A stretch of 64,000 bases of DNA from Pohlia nutans (taxonomy: Eukaryota; Streptophyta; Bryopsida; Bryales; Mniaceae): positions 19,520,336 through 19,584,335 of the forward strand of contig CM040091.1 of assembly GCA_022496805.1 (NCBI GenBank). Reading direction: 5' to 3'. Position numbers and translations under genes: made by a program. Below, piece by piece: positions 1 through 12,659 of the stretch. Below the pieces are notes generated by a model, which did no database searches, had not been told where the DNA came from, and saw nothing but the letters and a program-made list of their open reading frames with translations. The first letter of the stretch is position 1; each line of letters starts with the position of its first letter.

Positions 1-412
1 TCATCAAAGTTGAAGAAGTATTTTTTTATAACACATTTATGTTTTGCCCTTACCCCCTCCGTCGTTTAGGGATTAAGATCATACCTATAAAAAAAGAAAC
101 AACTATCTTTGTATCCAAATTTCTTTGTGATGGATCGTCCAAAGAAATATGATCGTACACTTAAGAATACAAGCTTAGAACAAACTCAACAAATTTAAAA
201 ACAAACAAGACAATAACATATGAGATATTATTCTCTTAATGAGAAGGAATCTTGGCCAAAGTAGTTTGAAAAAAGAAGTTGTGCAAACAATATGGAATTA
301 TTCTAATTTTGAAAATGAAATTCATGCCGTGATTGTGACACATGATGTGATGCTTTTCTTAATACAAAAATATCATGAATTGCATTTTACAAATCCAAAT
401 TTTGCCGGCCCA

Positions 413-1000
413 TTAACCTCTAAACGTCCCAGAGTCCAGAAACTGGATCACGAATGAATTCAAAGCCTTCTCACGTTCTCATCAATGCTTGGATGAAACT
501 CATCCAATTTTTTGGAGATTCTTCACCAAGTTGTTGTCCTATCTAATGGCTGGATTTAGTCATACTAGAGTACATATTTTTCTAAAATTACAAATGTAGA
601 AGTATGTCAAGTCGCTGACCAAGCCAAAATTGCATTGCCTCTAGTTCAAAGTGGAATCGTGAAAAATGAGGTCATAAATTTAAGAAACACAAAAATTTCA
701 AAGTATCACCACATTTAAGAGTATCTCATTTCAAACTCATTCCAACAAGTTTTACTCAAAAAATATTGAAATTTAGTTTGTAATCAAATTTAGAAGGAAT
801 TTTTAATTTTAACTTTCAAATTTTATAATTAATTATTGGTGATTGTATTAGTGAATCAAACCGTACGGATGGAATCTAAAATTCAAGATCTAGAACTTTC
901 ATTTGTATATCAATTCGAGAATATTCTTCTAAATGGTAGTTTATAATGTTTTTTCTCAAATTGTCAATTCCAGGGACACCTTGGTACGTTTAGGGGTTAA
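413..1000. mobile_element. TTAA-flanked MITE, family F copy 1
   Basis: Left end TTAACCTCTAAACGTCCC and right end (reverse complement) TTAACCCCTAAACGTACC form an imperfect terminal inverted repeat with TTAA at both edges. The interior matches the element at 52,994-53,790 over most of its length, including the stretch that is interrupted there by a SINE. No transposase ORF is present. Classed by its termini as non-autonomous and piggyBac-like. Confidence 0.6.
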
Positions 1001-1671
1001 GAACCCGTTTAACTCACAAGTGAACAACAAGTGGACAATTGCAAGTTCCTTAAACCCCTAAGAGTCCAATTAACCATTTAGTGATCCTTGTATTGTTTCA
1101 ATTGGCTACTTTAAATATTAAATTTGGATGTTTTAAATTTTTTGTTTTTCTTAATAAGAAATCAAGTATACTTTTCAACCTTTTATAATAATTTCAATAA
1201 AAGCCAAACTGTACACATGAGAATTTTTCAAATTAGAACACCTCAGAATTATTGTAGTGTTGAAAAATTTACTATTTTGGACAAATAATAATGTTTTGCT
1301 ATAAAATCTTTGATTTTTTTTTCCTTTTCATAACATAATACGTGATTTTATTCAATCATGACAAATTTGGAAAGTCAAATGCTTTCAAATTCAATAAAAA
1401 AGATTAACCATCGTGATAATTTCTAAATATATATATATTATTATTATTAAAAAAAATTCCATTGATATAGAGCTTCAACAAATTTGAAGAAGGGATATTA
1501 GAGTTATCCACAAAGTAAATACAACACACCCTCTCTATAGAGCTATCTTTTCATTCTTCAAATACACTTTTCTGACATCCACTCCCACAAGTTACCAAGC
1601 TCTTTCGTTTGGAGAACATGAAAGTGGCATAGGGGCACATAGAGATTCTCCTATGGAAACTCGAGCGTGCC
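1001..1671. other. AT-rich intergenic DNA, no gene seen
   Basis: No convincing ORF or RNA gene. An isolated AAACCCCTAAGAGTCC-like motif near 1,054 may be a worn element terminus. There is a short TA/TTA-rich low-complexity stretch near 1,428-1,450. Confidence 0.5.
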
Positions 1672-2597
1672 TTAACCCCTAAAGGACCAGGTGGACACAT
1701 TGTGTCCACGAATAACTTCATCACTTTAATAACTTGTTTGGATTTCATAATTTTGACTCAATGTTAACTAAAGAATTGAACATGTTTGTTTCAAGAACAC
1801 AAAAATCCTTCAAGATTTGCAATTACGTTGATTGATTCATTGGGAAAAAATTAGAACGTCAACGTAGGTGAACTTGGGACAAAGTAGTTAGGGCGGTTGA
1901 TGACTTGGAGGGCGTTTTTACACTTTGACGTCACATTCGTAAAAAAGAAGAAGTGTCCAATATGTAAAACATTTGTCATTACTGCATCATTAACACTATA
2001 AAATAATTACGGGAAATGTTTAAATATATTTTAAATGGAATCTTTTCAAAATAATTGGAATTTTTTCTACATATTTTATATTGTTTTGGAATATTTTGGA
2101 ATATTCCAAATATATATTTGAATTCTTTAAAACATTTTTGCGATGTAAAAATTAATAACAATCACAAACACCGGCTCAACAAGTCACCAACAAGTCACTT
2201 CACCCAAACAAAAATCTTTGATAATCAATCATCGTTGTTGTATTTAGTTTTAGAACACCATTTTTTGTGGACACCTAAATATAGTACATCTTTGTATGCT
2301 CCTAAACTTTCAAACGCTAATCATGGTTTTTAAATTTGTGAGAAAGTTTGCAATGAATGACCTGTTGGTTTTATTTAAAATTCTTAGAAATCGACTTATG
2401 ATCAAACCTTATAATCATGTAATATATCCGGGTAGATTGTTCTGAAAATTGATGTATAGTCTCATGACTAAGTCCTTTTTGAACTTCAACGGTGAAGTTT
2501 TCTACATGATTACTAATCAAGAGATACAATTGCCTTTCTGAAAGCATCACAAGAAAGTGATAAATTTTAGGAATGAGCATGGTCCTTTAGGGGTTAA
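1672..2597. mobile_element. TTAA-flanked MITE, L-type termini
   Basis: Left end TTAACCCCTAAAGGACCAGG and right end (reverse complement) TTAACCCCTAAAGGACCATG share 18 of 20 bases. TTAA is at both edges of a 926-bp element. Just inside the left end is the palindrome GTGGACACATTGTGTCCAC. The termini match those of the element at 47,269-48,462, but I do not see the same interior. The small ORFs inside look like chance. Confidence 0.65.
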
Positions 2598-3367
2598 AGG
2601 AGCTTCTTTAACTTTGATAAGGTGCAAGGTTTGAATATCCTTAACAACGCATTGCATTATGATTGGTTGATGGAGGATGTTCTCAAAACTCGGTTTTGTC
2701 GCCTTTCAAGTTAAAAAACCAATTATACATTGTCTTTCTCTTTTAAAATTTGTTTTCTTGACTTTATAAATAACACTATTGTATAACAAATATGTAGATG
2801 AGCTGAAACCCTTTTATTTTTAGAAATTAAGTGACAATTGTTTAAAATAATAATAAAAACTTGCATGGGAAATGGGTGGGCATGGGACATTTCACCTTTT
2901 ACGATGTTGGAAAAAGTCGTTGAAGAGTGCAAATGTGCCACATGGCAAGTGTAGTCGGCTACCAAGAACTTTTGAGAAAGGAAGTGGTTACTACCAAACC
3001 CACGAACTTACTAACATAACGTGATGGGAACCTCTCTCCATCATAGCTGTAAGTGTGAATGAGAAATGGAGCCACTGTTGCTCACATGACAATAAAGCAA
3101 AGGTCAGACTCGTTCCATCAAAGCATTGCTCATTCTTCCGTCCATACTTTCCATGTGCCCGGCCATCATGAAATTCCCCATCAATCAATTATTCGTAGCT
3201 TGTCAATGACGCTCTCCATTTCCCTCTTTTTGCTGAATTCCAACCCCAGCACCACAGCCCCAAAAAATTGGCAAATTTTTGCCATGATTTTTGGAGTAGC
3301 TACTTTTTTACACTAGAAAAAATGTGTGCCCACAAGAGTGGATGAAATCGTCCTAAGTCATTTACAT

Positions 3368-3603
3368 TTAACCTTTAAAGGGTTGATGGGGATAGTAGAT
3401 ATGTTGGCGTGTATTTGACATTTATTGTAAATAGAAAGTTCCAAATTGAGATCCCAATAGCGCATTAAAATCATGTCGACGTGAATTTTAACTTCACTTT
3501 TGATCTAAAACTCATATGAGGTGTGAAACCATGCCAAACTAATACAATAGAATATTGGAGTATAATACTGGTTTGAAGGGTTCTCTGGAACTTTAAAGGT
3601 TAA
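3368..3603. mobile_element. TTAA-flanked MITE, family D copy 1
   Basis: A 236-bp element with ends TTAACCTTTAAAGGG and (reverse complement) TTAACCTTTAAAGTTCC. The interior, including the AACTTCACTTTTGAT and AAAGTTCCAAATTGAGAT motifs, is shared in one or the other orientation with 40,085-40,318 and 59,714-59,915. Confidence 0.65.
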
Positions 3604-4130
3604 ATATCATTTGAATTATGTACATTTCTTTAAGTTAAGGCTCGAGGCTCTTTTTTCTTGGGCCCAATTCAAGCAAATTTTAGCATGTGTTAGCCTTAAG
3701 TCTGACTTCAAGTACTCGATATAGTAAAATTATAACAAAGCCCATTTCTTCCATATCTAATGGCATTGGGTCCATGGAGATGGAGGAGGATGAAGGGAAA
3801 AAGAGACCAGAAAGAGCCTTTTAAATTTGCACACAATCCAAGGGTTCTAATTGTTGATAAAAAATCTATTTCTAACACACACAAAAAAATTTAAATAATT
3901 GAAAACAGGCCCAAACCCACGAATTGGTCATCCGTTTTGAGTGCACCCAATTCTTGCCGTGTCAAAACTTGTCGTTTTCTAATTATTTTTTAATTAGTAT
4001 CAAAAATTTGACCTCAAATCTTGGTGTAAAGGGGTTGGGGCTGATTTCGGGTTTTGAGCCAATGAGAGGTGAAGATTCGAGCCCTCTCACACATCAACAC
4101 GGGTTTGACTTTCATATGTAAAACGGCCCT

Positions 4131-4310
4131 TGGACCATTTGAACGTCTACAATTGTGCCATTTGAATCATCTACATTTCTTTAAGTTAAACCAATCGAAC
4201 TTCCACAACAATTATAGTCCATTTGAATCATTTACTGATTTCTTTGAATTAGACCATTGGTACTTCCACAATTATGCGATTTGAATCATTGACATCTCTA
4301 TGAATTAGAC
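4131..4310. repeat. Degenerate tandem repeat, about 65 bp unit
   Basis: Roughly three units built on CCATTTGAATCAT ... TTTCTTTAAGTTA/GAATTAGACCA ... ACTTCCACAA. A related single unit lies near 3,607-3,645, so this repeat is scattered as well as tandem. Confidence 0.55.
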
Positions 4311-4484
4311 AAGTTGCGCCATAATTGATTTGTAGCTAGTACACCCACAGCACATCGCCATCGAGCACAGTAATTTACACAATTGCTGCATATGATGTGC
4401 CAAGCAACAGCCGGCTTCCATGAAACTGAAAAGGATCCATGCCAATTGACATTAGTTTGCAATCACCCACGTAAGCATAACACC

Positions 4485-4915
4485 AAAATCACCGTATACT
4501 GTGGCTCACGGTATTTACGAGAGGCTTTACTAATAATCATCTTTTCAAAATATTCTGATAAAATTCATCCAAATTGGATGGAAAATAATTACTGAAATCA
4601 CCATATATTGTTGGTGGCCCACGGTATTTACGAGAGGCTTTACTAATAATTATCTTTTCAAAATATTGTGATAAATTCATCCAAGTTGGATGAAAAAATG
4701 CTATTGAAATCACCATATACTGTCGGTGGCCCACGGTATTTACGAGAGGCTTTACTAATAATTATCTTTTCAAAATATTGTGATAAAATACATCCAAATT
4801 GGATGAGAAAACGATTACTAAAATCACCATGGCCCACGGTATTTACGAGACGCTTTACTAATAATTATTTTTTCAAAATATTGTGGTAAACTTCATCCAA
4901 AGTGGATGAGGATTT
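4485..4915. repeat. Tandem array, about 110 bp unit, four copies
   Basis: The anchor CACGGTATTTACGAGAGGC recurs at about 4,508, 4,619, 4,733 and 4,836. Each copy is followed by TTTACTAATAATTATCTTTTC, AAAATATTGTGATAAA and a CATCCAAATTGGATG palindrome. Copies differ by small indels. The short ORFs across it simply re-translate the repeat. Confidence 0.85.
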
Positions 4916-6020
4916 GTCTAATGGATGGAATTTTGTTACAATGGATGAACATACCCACTCTATTCACACACCCGCAGTATATGGTGATTTCGGGGTAACT
5001 TACTCGTGCTTCCATCAGGTTCATTGGATGGAGCCCCAGTTTGCAATGGTAACTCGTAAGCCTCATTTGAAATGGATCATGGCAGAGGCTACTGAACGAT
5101 TTAAATCCGCATTTTCAGGTCCGTGCAGAGGACTGCATGGCTACCCTGGTGATGTTGCTGGCCTGTCAGAAAGTCCTCATCACCCATTTTGTCTTACCTG
5201 ATCATGTGCAAGCAGTGAATTTCGACGGAACTTCGAGAAAGTGTAAGAGCAACGCCCACCAAATGGGTACACCGGAATCACCATTACACCGTAGTACCAT
5301 AGCTGGGTTGCCAAAAAATAATTCAAAGAATAAAAACGTAAAAGAATTAGAAAGGACCCAAAGAAATGAAAATAGAATAAATTAGTTTCAACTATATTTT
5401 GCTATTTCTAAGCTATTTTGGGTCAATTTTAATCATTTGAACCAAAACGAGAATCAAGATTTTTCATTTTCTAAGGAACAAACCTTATTTTTCAAAAAAT
5501 AATTAATTTTTGTTCGGAGGAGGTTGTTGACCATGCTCTAAACAAAGATAGATAGACACATAGAAACTTTGGTCCTCTCTCGAGGCCGATGTGAATAAAG
5601 TGTCTTTTGGTAATGTCAATGATTTAGTACCCACCAAACAAAACTACTCTCTCCTCCCGGGAATGGACACTTTAGTAACAAGTAACATAGTAAAAGTAAC
5701 CATGGACTGATGATTGAGAATTTGTTTTTGAGTACAAGATATGTTTTCGTATTTGATGGTGTAGCCTAGTCATGAGTTCTTTGGTTGATTGGAGAAGGGC
5801 AATGTATCACATTTGTGTGGTTGGGGTTCAATTCACATTGAGTTTGTTTGAACAGTGGTGCAATACACATGACTTATTGCTGCTAATGAGTTATCGTTGC
5901 AAGAAATTTGAACCAACCAACCGGCCCTATCTTACCCCTAAGACAAGGGCTTGTACTGAGCTAGCGATCAAAAAGAGTAAATAGTGGTCTTCACCACTAC
6001 CCCCTTTTAAATTTTGCATT
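4916..6020. other. Intergenic DNA, no supported gene
   Basis: Two overlapping small ORFs (4,902-5,201 and 5,137-5,385) cover a slightly GC-richer patch. Neither shows a recognisable domain and both run into the preceding tandem array or AT-rich sequence. I treat them as unsupported. Confidence 0.4.
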
Positions 6021-6023
6021 TTC

Positions 6024-6546
6024 CTATTTTGTTAGTATTGGTTGGTTGTTTTCTATTTGTCTTTTATGTAGAAGGATTGATACGGTATAGTGTTTAGTAA
6101 TAGTGTTTATTGCTTTGAATGTGTGTTTTATGGAGGTTTCACACATATTGAATTTTGTTTCGAGTTGTTTCATTGAGGGAGCGTGTGTAGTTCCCTCAGT
6201 AGTTCCTATAGCTCCAACCATGATGACTATGAGTAGGTCGACTTTCCATCTTTGTTGAATGATGCTAGTAATTAGTAGTTGATATTTTAGTATTTTCTTG
6301 CTAATTGTTTTTGGTGAGAACTCGGGTGAGAATTTTGTCATTAGTGTAGGTGAATTCAACAAACTGTATCGTGAGATTGTCTTCGAGATTTAGGGGTGGG
6401 ACACTTAAGAATGGAAGGCCTTTAATGCATAGAATGTGTGGTTTAAATTTGCCATTATAGTAACATCTTTGATGTCTACATGTGCATGGTAGTAGCCATG
6501 GGGATACTGTATTTTTGTGGGTTTTGTTAAATGTGTGTAAATTCAT
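6024..6546 (-). pseudogene. Possible decayed reverse-transcriptase tail (non-LTR-like)
   Basis: Two overlapping minus-strand frames (6,546-6,301, then 6,362-6,024) appear to continue one another through a frameshift between about 6,301 and 6,362. The first reads ...FTYTNDKILTR and the second has a KYQLLITSI segment, a PLIVIMVGAIGTT-like stretch (read LLIVIMVGAIGTT), HAPSMKQLETKF, FKAINTI and a basic end ILLHKRQIENNQP. The pattern resembles the extreme C-terminal tail of reverse-transcriptase ORFs of non-LTR-type elements, but this is from memory of the motif style and not a search. No catalytic RT motif (YxDD) is present, so any such element is a 5'-truncated, frameshifted relic. Confidence 0.4.
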
Positions 6547-6824
6547 AAGAGTATAGCATCTTGATTTATTCGAAGATAGAATTATTTTTCTAAGTTCCCA
6601 TATTGCTTTGTTATGTTTTCTGATTCTAAAGGCATGTATGCTCTAAAGAAACAAAAAATTCAATCTTTGGTGTAAGTTGAACCTCTAAAGGAAAAAAATG
6701 CCCAAATCAAAAGCAATTTTGAATAGGACTTCCTTTTCTTCAAATCTTTTTGTCTTCTAATCAACACATATAATGTTCTTATTTTTCACAGTATGGTCAA
6801 TTGAATTTGTTTCCTTGGACTTTT

Positions 6825-7195
6825 GATCTTTTACAGCCCGCACGACCACATTGTGGTTGCAGAGGCATGTTTTTGCAAACTACCATAAGATATATTCCAA
6901 ACCAAACATCAATGATTGAAGTTTAGATGATAAGATACATCTCATGCACACATTCAAGTTTAAAAAAATTGATTTGAAGTTATGAAGCAATCAATGTACC
7001 TATGTACAAAACAACAAAATATTGCATTTACTTCAAAATACAACACATGTACAATGCAATATTTATTGTGATGAAGTTTGTTATCTTGTTTTATTTTTTG
7101 AATTTGTTCTCGTGTTCATGTTCCGATCTTGATCATTGCACCAATTCCTTTCAAATTTATACGCATAAAATTTTGTCCTAAACCATATTGTATCC
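6825..7195. mobile_element. Diverged fragment of the 810-bp family E element
   Basis: GACCACATTGTGGTTGCAG, the CACATGTACAATGCAATATTT-like region, AAGTTTGTTATCTTGTTTT and AAATTTTGTCCTAAACC occur in the same order as in the intact copies at 9,651-10,460 and 60,040-60,849. The right part of the element is missing. Confidence 0.5.
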
Positions 7196-7271
7196 CTGAT
7201 TTCAATGGAGTTTTTTTAGTTAATCACCAAAAATCTATAATATCTCTAGAACTACCATGGACTGTACAAGG

Positions 7272-7818
7272 TTAACCCTTTAACGCGCCAATGTCCACTA
7301 TGTGAACAACGCACAGATTGAAACTGCTAGATTTTCATCCATATTGGACAATTTTCATCCACCAAAATTTCTCGTGGTTCTTGAGCAAGTTGACTATGCT
7401 TTGTACAGTTTAGATCTTCAAAATAGGTTATTGTGATTTTTAGAAAAAAATAAAAAATAAATTGGTTTAAGACAAGTTTCATTCTTAGTTCAAAAAGTGG
7501 GACCTTAAATATGATTTTCCAAAATAAATAGAATCGAACAATGGAAACCATACCATCTCGTAGTGCATGTTATTCTAATTTCACTACCATATTTTTTAAA
7601 TGTGCTAATGTGGGATTTTAAATTGAATTTCAAGAGGAAATCTTGCAAAATTAATTTAAAAATATTAAATAATAATATAATAAATCCAATTGTATTGATG
7701 TGATCTTCCTATTGAAATTTTCAACTTTGCTTTAACCATCAACCCCATTTTTGGTTTTCATCAAACATTTTATAATGCTTATTTGAAAATAATGTTGAAT
7801 CGGGACGCTAAAGGGTAA
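7272..7818. mobile_element. TTAA-flanked MITE, family A copy 1
   Basis: Left end TTAACCCTTTAACGCGCC. The right end is GGACGCTAAAGGGTAAAG, with the expected TTAA worn by one base. Internal landmarks CATCTCGTAGTGCATGTTAT, TCCAAAATAA(A/G)TAGAATC and CATCAAACATTTTATAA recur in the copies at 34,985, 43,881 and, inverted, 51,269. Confidence 0.6.
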
Positions 7819-9650
7819 AGGGTTACTTAACTAGGAAACTTCAAGAAGAGGGCCGTCGAAACAAATTAAAAAAATTAAAAAAATGAATTTCAAAATTCTA
7901 AGTAACTAGTTTTTCAAAAATAAATAAATTGTGTAGTGAAACAATAATCTTGGATCTAGAATCTAAATTGAAAATAAGAGATCAAACATCTTGTATTTAG
8001 AATCTTAAATCAAAAGTACATGTGTGTTGAACACTCGGTTGAACAATCTATTTTATTGAAAGAATCTAAGTTTTTTTCACTATATTTAATAATTTATTTC
8101 TAAAAAACACTTTTCCAAATTTTTGGCATTTATTTGTGGAAATATTGTATGACGGTTGAGCCATGTATCTATGGTATTAATTTGCTTATACACTTGAAAT
8201 TTGGATTAATGTAAAATCCCAATCTGCCGTATTTTACTTGAACACTTTATAAGATATTTAGAATCACATCTTTAGAATCACATCACTTGCAAATACCTAA
8301 ATAGAATTAATATTTACTAAAAACAACACATGTGTTTAGTTCAAAATTCACTCTATAGGCTCTATTTTGTCTCAAACCTCAAATTTTTCTTCAAAGTGGA
8401 CTTTTATTATGAAACGGAGGGACTATAGTTATTAGTTTATAATATAGTTACATTAGTTTCAATATTGTATTTTTTATTATCAATAAAAATTTGAATTATT
8501 GAGAGTTAGAGTTGCAAATCTTGCATACAATGTCATGGCATTCATTTGCTAAAATGATAAAGTCATATGCTTATTTTAATGCAATGCGGTTATTTATAAT
8601 TACATGCACATTGATCTCCTAGGACTGCATAGTTATAAATAGTTCTAAACATATTCAATATTTCAATTGAATTGCTTAGCATTTCAAATAAATAGAATTA
8701 AGCTAAGTTCTTTAGAATAGACTAACACATGAGTTTACTATGCAAGCGTGATAATATTGAGAGAATTAATTGTGAAAGAATGTTGCAATTTATAAAACAA
8801 GAGTTTTACATTTTACATTTGTAACGTCAAATATCCACGTCACACAATATTTTCACACCTCAATCTATATCATGGAAACCAATCCTTTAAAAGGCATTAC
8901 AATTATAGAGTTATGAGTATATTGTAAATTTGAATCCTTCTTTTAGCATCTATTGAATAGCCTATTCATGCAATTGTTTTACAATCGCTACAATGTATAT
9001 TTTGCAAAGTGTGAACTATCAAATAATATGATGTTTAATATGAGGAGCCCAAAATAATTCTTCTTAAAAATCTAAAACAATGTGAATTTCCAAGTAATGT
9101 TCATTTATGTTCTATCATTTCATAATGGTAAATTTGCCAAGGTTTATTGTTACTCAAACATATAATATAGTTTGGATGTAAATAATACTAAAATGACTTT
9201 AATATTGTGATATTGTTATTTTGGTTTTCCAACACAATGAAGGTTTTATCAAATAATATAGATTGCTCTAATTTCCATTACCTTTAATTTTTCTCTTTTG
9301 ACTAAATTCCCCCATACCCATACATTGACAATTTAGTTTTATCTTTGGGCATCCGACTCCAATCCTATAATATGAAAATGCAATCATTTAGCCACGTTAG
9401 CAACAAAAAATATTTAAAATATGTGAGTCTCTAGTTGAATTATGTAATGCACCTACTAAACTACAGAAAGAAAAATGCAAAATATATCAAAATCTAGGAG
9501 CTTGAGCCGTATTTTTGAAGCTGCACCAAAAAAATAAAAAATAAAAAATAAACATAAACATAAACATAAAGAAATAAAACCCTGCATATACAGTGTACTT
9601 ACAATAGCATACCATCAATAAATTATTAGAAGTACTATTTGTCTTTACGG
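7819..9650. other. AT-rich intergenic DNA, no gene seen
   Basis: Very AT-rich with no ORF of note. AACGGAGGGACTATA near 8,414 resembles one end of a Stowaway-type element, but I could not find a partner end. A short A-rich motif series (AAATAAAAAATAAAC / AAACATAAACATAAAC) lies at about 9,530-9,575. Confidence 0.4.
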
Positions 9651-10460
9651 TTAACCCTTTAGTGCTCAGCTGACCACATTATGGTCACTACAACGTCCGA
9701 AATGCAAATAGCAGAGAATCCGTGAAGAATTCGAACTTCAGTTTTGAAGTTCAGATTTGCCCATATACATTACGCACATTCCAGAAAAAGAAATTTTCAA
9801 TTTGGAATTGTACAACTATCAAAATACCTATCAACAGAACGCAAAATACTGCAAATACTTGGAAATACAGTAAATACTTACAAATACAACATATGTATTA
9901 TGTAGTATTTATTGTGTTTGGAAGTTTGTTATCTTGTTTTATTTTTTTGAATTGTGTTCTCTTCTTCATCTTCCATTAGTGTGTGTAATCCGATCTTGAC
10001 TAATGTACCCACTCCTGTCAATTTTCAACATATAAAATTTTGTCCTAAACCGTACATGGATAAGTCAATTTCACTTATAAATCTCACAATAATTATGTGT
10101 GAGTCTGTTTTTGATATGAAAGATTGCAATGCAGAGGTGTTGACATAGGGCATAGCTGAACTTCTTTATTTTCATTTTTTAAAATTTACCTCAAATTCTA
10201 TTTATTTTTGAAGTCACACACCCCCCGAAATCTCGTTTTTGAGCGTGCATTATACAGTTCAAATACATACTATAATCTTCCGATCCCACCATCAGATGAT
10301 TCTCAAATTTTAATAAAATGTGTGCTCTCGAGTTGAGAATAGAATTGTACGGTTACTTTCTAATTTAACCCATTCTATTTTTGGTAGTCTCAACCACAGT
10401 GGAAAAATCTACTGAAATCTAGGGCTCTGAGCTACAGTATCCTGGGCACTAAAGGGTTAA
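9651..10460. mobile_element. TTAA-flanked element, family E copy 1 (810 bp)
   Basis: Ends are TTAACCCTTTAGTGCTCAGC and (reverse complement) TTAACCCTTTAGTGCCCAGG. Exactly 810 bp separate the outer TTAA edges, the same length as copy 2 at 60,040-60,849, and the two align almost continuously. The small ORF read across both copies (containing SISVCNPILTNVPTPVNF) is present in each but is short and unlike a transposase. Non-autonomous. Confidence 0.7.
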
Positions 10461-10902
10461 TGAAAACTGCTCACCGGCTATGGATCAATTCAACTAGCAT
10501 TCCAGTTTCATGAGTTTTGTCAGGTGGAGACACCTAAAACGGCCCATTTAAGTTATTGTGGATGGAATCTTTTGAAATTTGAATTGGGACTATTTTTGAT
10601 AGATGGACAAAAAAAATTCATGAAAAAAAAAATGAGAAAAAGAAAGAAAAAGAACGGTAATTTTATGAATTTTGAAAGTGAAAAGTTAGTCATATCTATT
10701 TGTGGTGATTTTCCAACTCAAAATGATTATGAATTGTATTCTAGACACCCCAATTCCACTCACTTGTAAAAAAAAATTGATTGAGTGACAAGTGAACAAT
10801 TTTTGGTTGTGTGAAGATTACATGTGGTCAAATCTAGTTGTTCCTTTGCTAGGTGGTTGTAGTTAGAAGCACCTATAGGACCAAAAATGGGGGGTGGGCA
10901 AT

Positions 10903-11250
10903 TTAACCCCTAAACGTGCATCCGTCCAGATAGTGAACAATGTACAGAGTCGAATACAATTTTTTCATCCGTCATTGACTTTTTGCAGTGTGGATTTTTT
11001 ATGATATATTTTACGGGAATTTAGCTTCACCCATGCGTGTCTGATTAGAAAAGGGATGATTTTTGAAAATTTTATGTCTCATTTCATGATTCACCAATTT
11101 TTTTTTGAAGATTTGAGTGTAAAAGTGCTCATAAAAAAATCAACTCATAAATTAAGCAATCAAAAAATCTCCAAAAATCACTACACTTGGAGTATTACAT
11201 TTCAACCAATCACAACAAATTACATCCATAGATTGTCAATGTCTTATTCG
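10903..11250. mobile_element. Truncated family B element
   Basis: Begins TTAACCCCTAAACGTGCATC and follows, in reverse orientation, the family B copies at 46,474 and 51,816. Shared landmarks are TCCAAAAATCACTACAC, TTACATTTCAACC and TCTGATTAGAAAAGGG. The opposite TTAA terminus is missing or too worn to place. Confidence 0.55.
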
Positions 11251-11384
11251 TAATATCTAGGTTAATTATCCCTGTTAATTGGCATGATTATTAGTTGCAA
11301 GGAAAAATGAGACCTAAGGTAGGGCGGGAACATGTCACCCTTTCGGAATGAGTAGTGTAGAAAACTTGAAGTGGATTCGCTTGT

Positions 11385-11409
11385 GTAAAAAAAAAAAAAA
11401 AAAAAAAAC
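11385..11409. repeat. Poly-A run
   Basis: About 22 consecutive adenines (complement: T run), flanked on both sides by a short AACTTGAAGTGG duplication. Confidence 0.7.
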
Positions 11410-11984
11410 TTGAAGTGGGTGAAACATGCACATGGATGTGTTTTGAGGAGATGGGGAAAAAAGAAAATTTGGATTTATTTTATCAAATTTTTTGTGTATG
11501 GTGAAAAAGAGAATACTGAAGGATATTCTCAAATATCTCAATTTATGGATCATATTTCTTTTTATAAATAATGGTTATTTAGCACAGAAGTGCCGACCTA
11601 GTATAATAGTTAGGGAGTAATTGATTCCAATAGTTGGATTAGTGAGTGAATGAATCTATAATGTATCAAAGTTAGGCCATGCTACTCCATTCGAGGAGAT
11701 GGCTAGGATTCTCCTCACCCACCCTAAAACTCCATTAAGTTAGAATTATTTTTACTCTTCCAAGTTTCAAAGTGGTTCTATGATTAAACGCCTTTCTTTT
11801 TATATCATTAAATCCATTAACATTGTGATTACAAGATAATATTTGAATGTTCATATATACCATGGAAAGTAAAACTCAATTCAACTATTGAAATCGTCAT
11901 ACTTGCGTCATGTGATTATTTGTGCTACGTTGTCGTTATTATGCATTAGTGTCTTACATTTAGAATTTTGATATATACATCGTC

Positions 11985-12330
11985 ACTACTCAGTGACACA
12001 AATAACGTGATTTCCAAATTGTAGCACAAATAAGGCAACTTCCAAATTGTGATACAAATAGAATAGCTTCCAAATTGTGGCACGAATAGGACAACTTTCA
12101 ATTTATGGCACATATAGGGAGGCTTCCAAATTGTCCCACAAATAGGGTGACTTCCAAATATGTGGCATAAGTAGATTGACATTCAAATCATCGCTCAAAT
12201 AGAGTGACTCCCAAATATGTGGCACAAGTAGATTGACTTCCAAATCATGGCACAAATGGGGACTTTCGGATTGTGGCACAATAGAGAGACTTCCAAATTT
12301 TGATATAACCAGGGAGACTTCCAAATTGCC
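11985..12330. repeat. Minisatellite-like array, about 33 bp unit
   Basis: About ten degenerate units built on GGCACAAATAGGGTGACTTC followed by CAAATTGT or CAAATCAT. Two further units lie at 12,591-12,650, beyond an interposed segment that begins with a long C run. ORFs on the minus strand here only translate the repeat. Confidence 0.8.
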
Positions 12331-12343
12331 ATGACTCTAAATT

Positions 12344-12378
12344 CCCCCCCCCCCCCCCCCCCCCCCCGCCCGCCCGCC
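12344..12378. repeat. C24 homopolymer followed by GCCC repeats
   Basis: Twenty-four cytosines, then GCCCGCCCGCC, inside otherwise AT-rich DNA. The G-rich complement could form quadruplex structures and would be prone to length slippage. Confidence 0.85.
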
Positions 12379-12659
12379 ACGTTAATGCAAGCATTGTTCA
12401 CCCGTGAGCCCCATTTTCTTAAATTTCCATTTTGGGACATATGGCGGAAGTTTGAATTAGGGGACCCCCTTGTGGATTTTAAACCCTTAGAAGAGGGGGT
12501 TGTTTTTTTTAAGGTGTGCCCTTACATGTTCAAAATAGAGGGTAGTTTTTTTCCTCTTACATTAATGTACAAGGGAATTTAGAGTCTTTCTCCAAATTGT
12601 AACACAAATAGGGTGACTTCCAAATCATGGCACAAATAGGGTGGCTCACCTTACGTTGG

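Noticed and set aside
4902..5385. Two overlapping ORFs of 99 and 82 codons
   Set aside because: No domain, no splice partners, and the first begins inside a tandem repeat.
9954..10148. Small ORF in family E, repeated in copy 2 (60,191-60,469)
   Set aside because: It is shared only because the element is duplicated. It is short, frame-shifted between copies and has no transposase residues.
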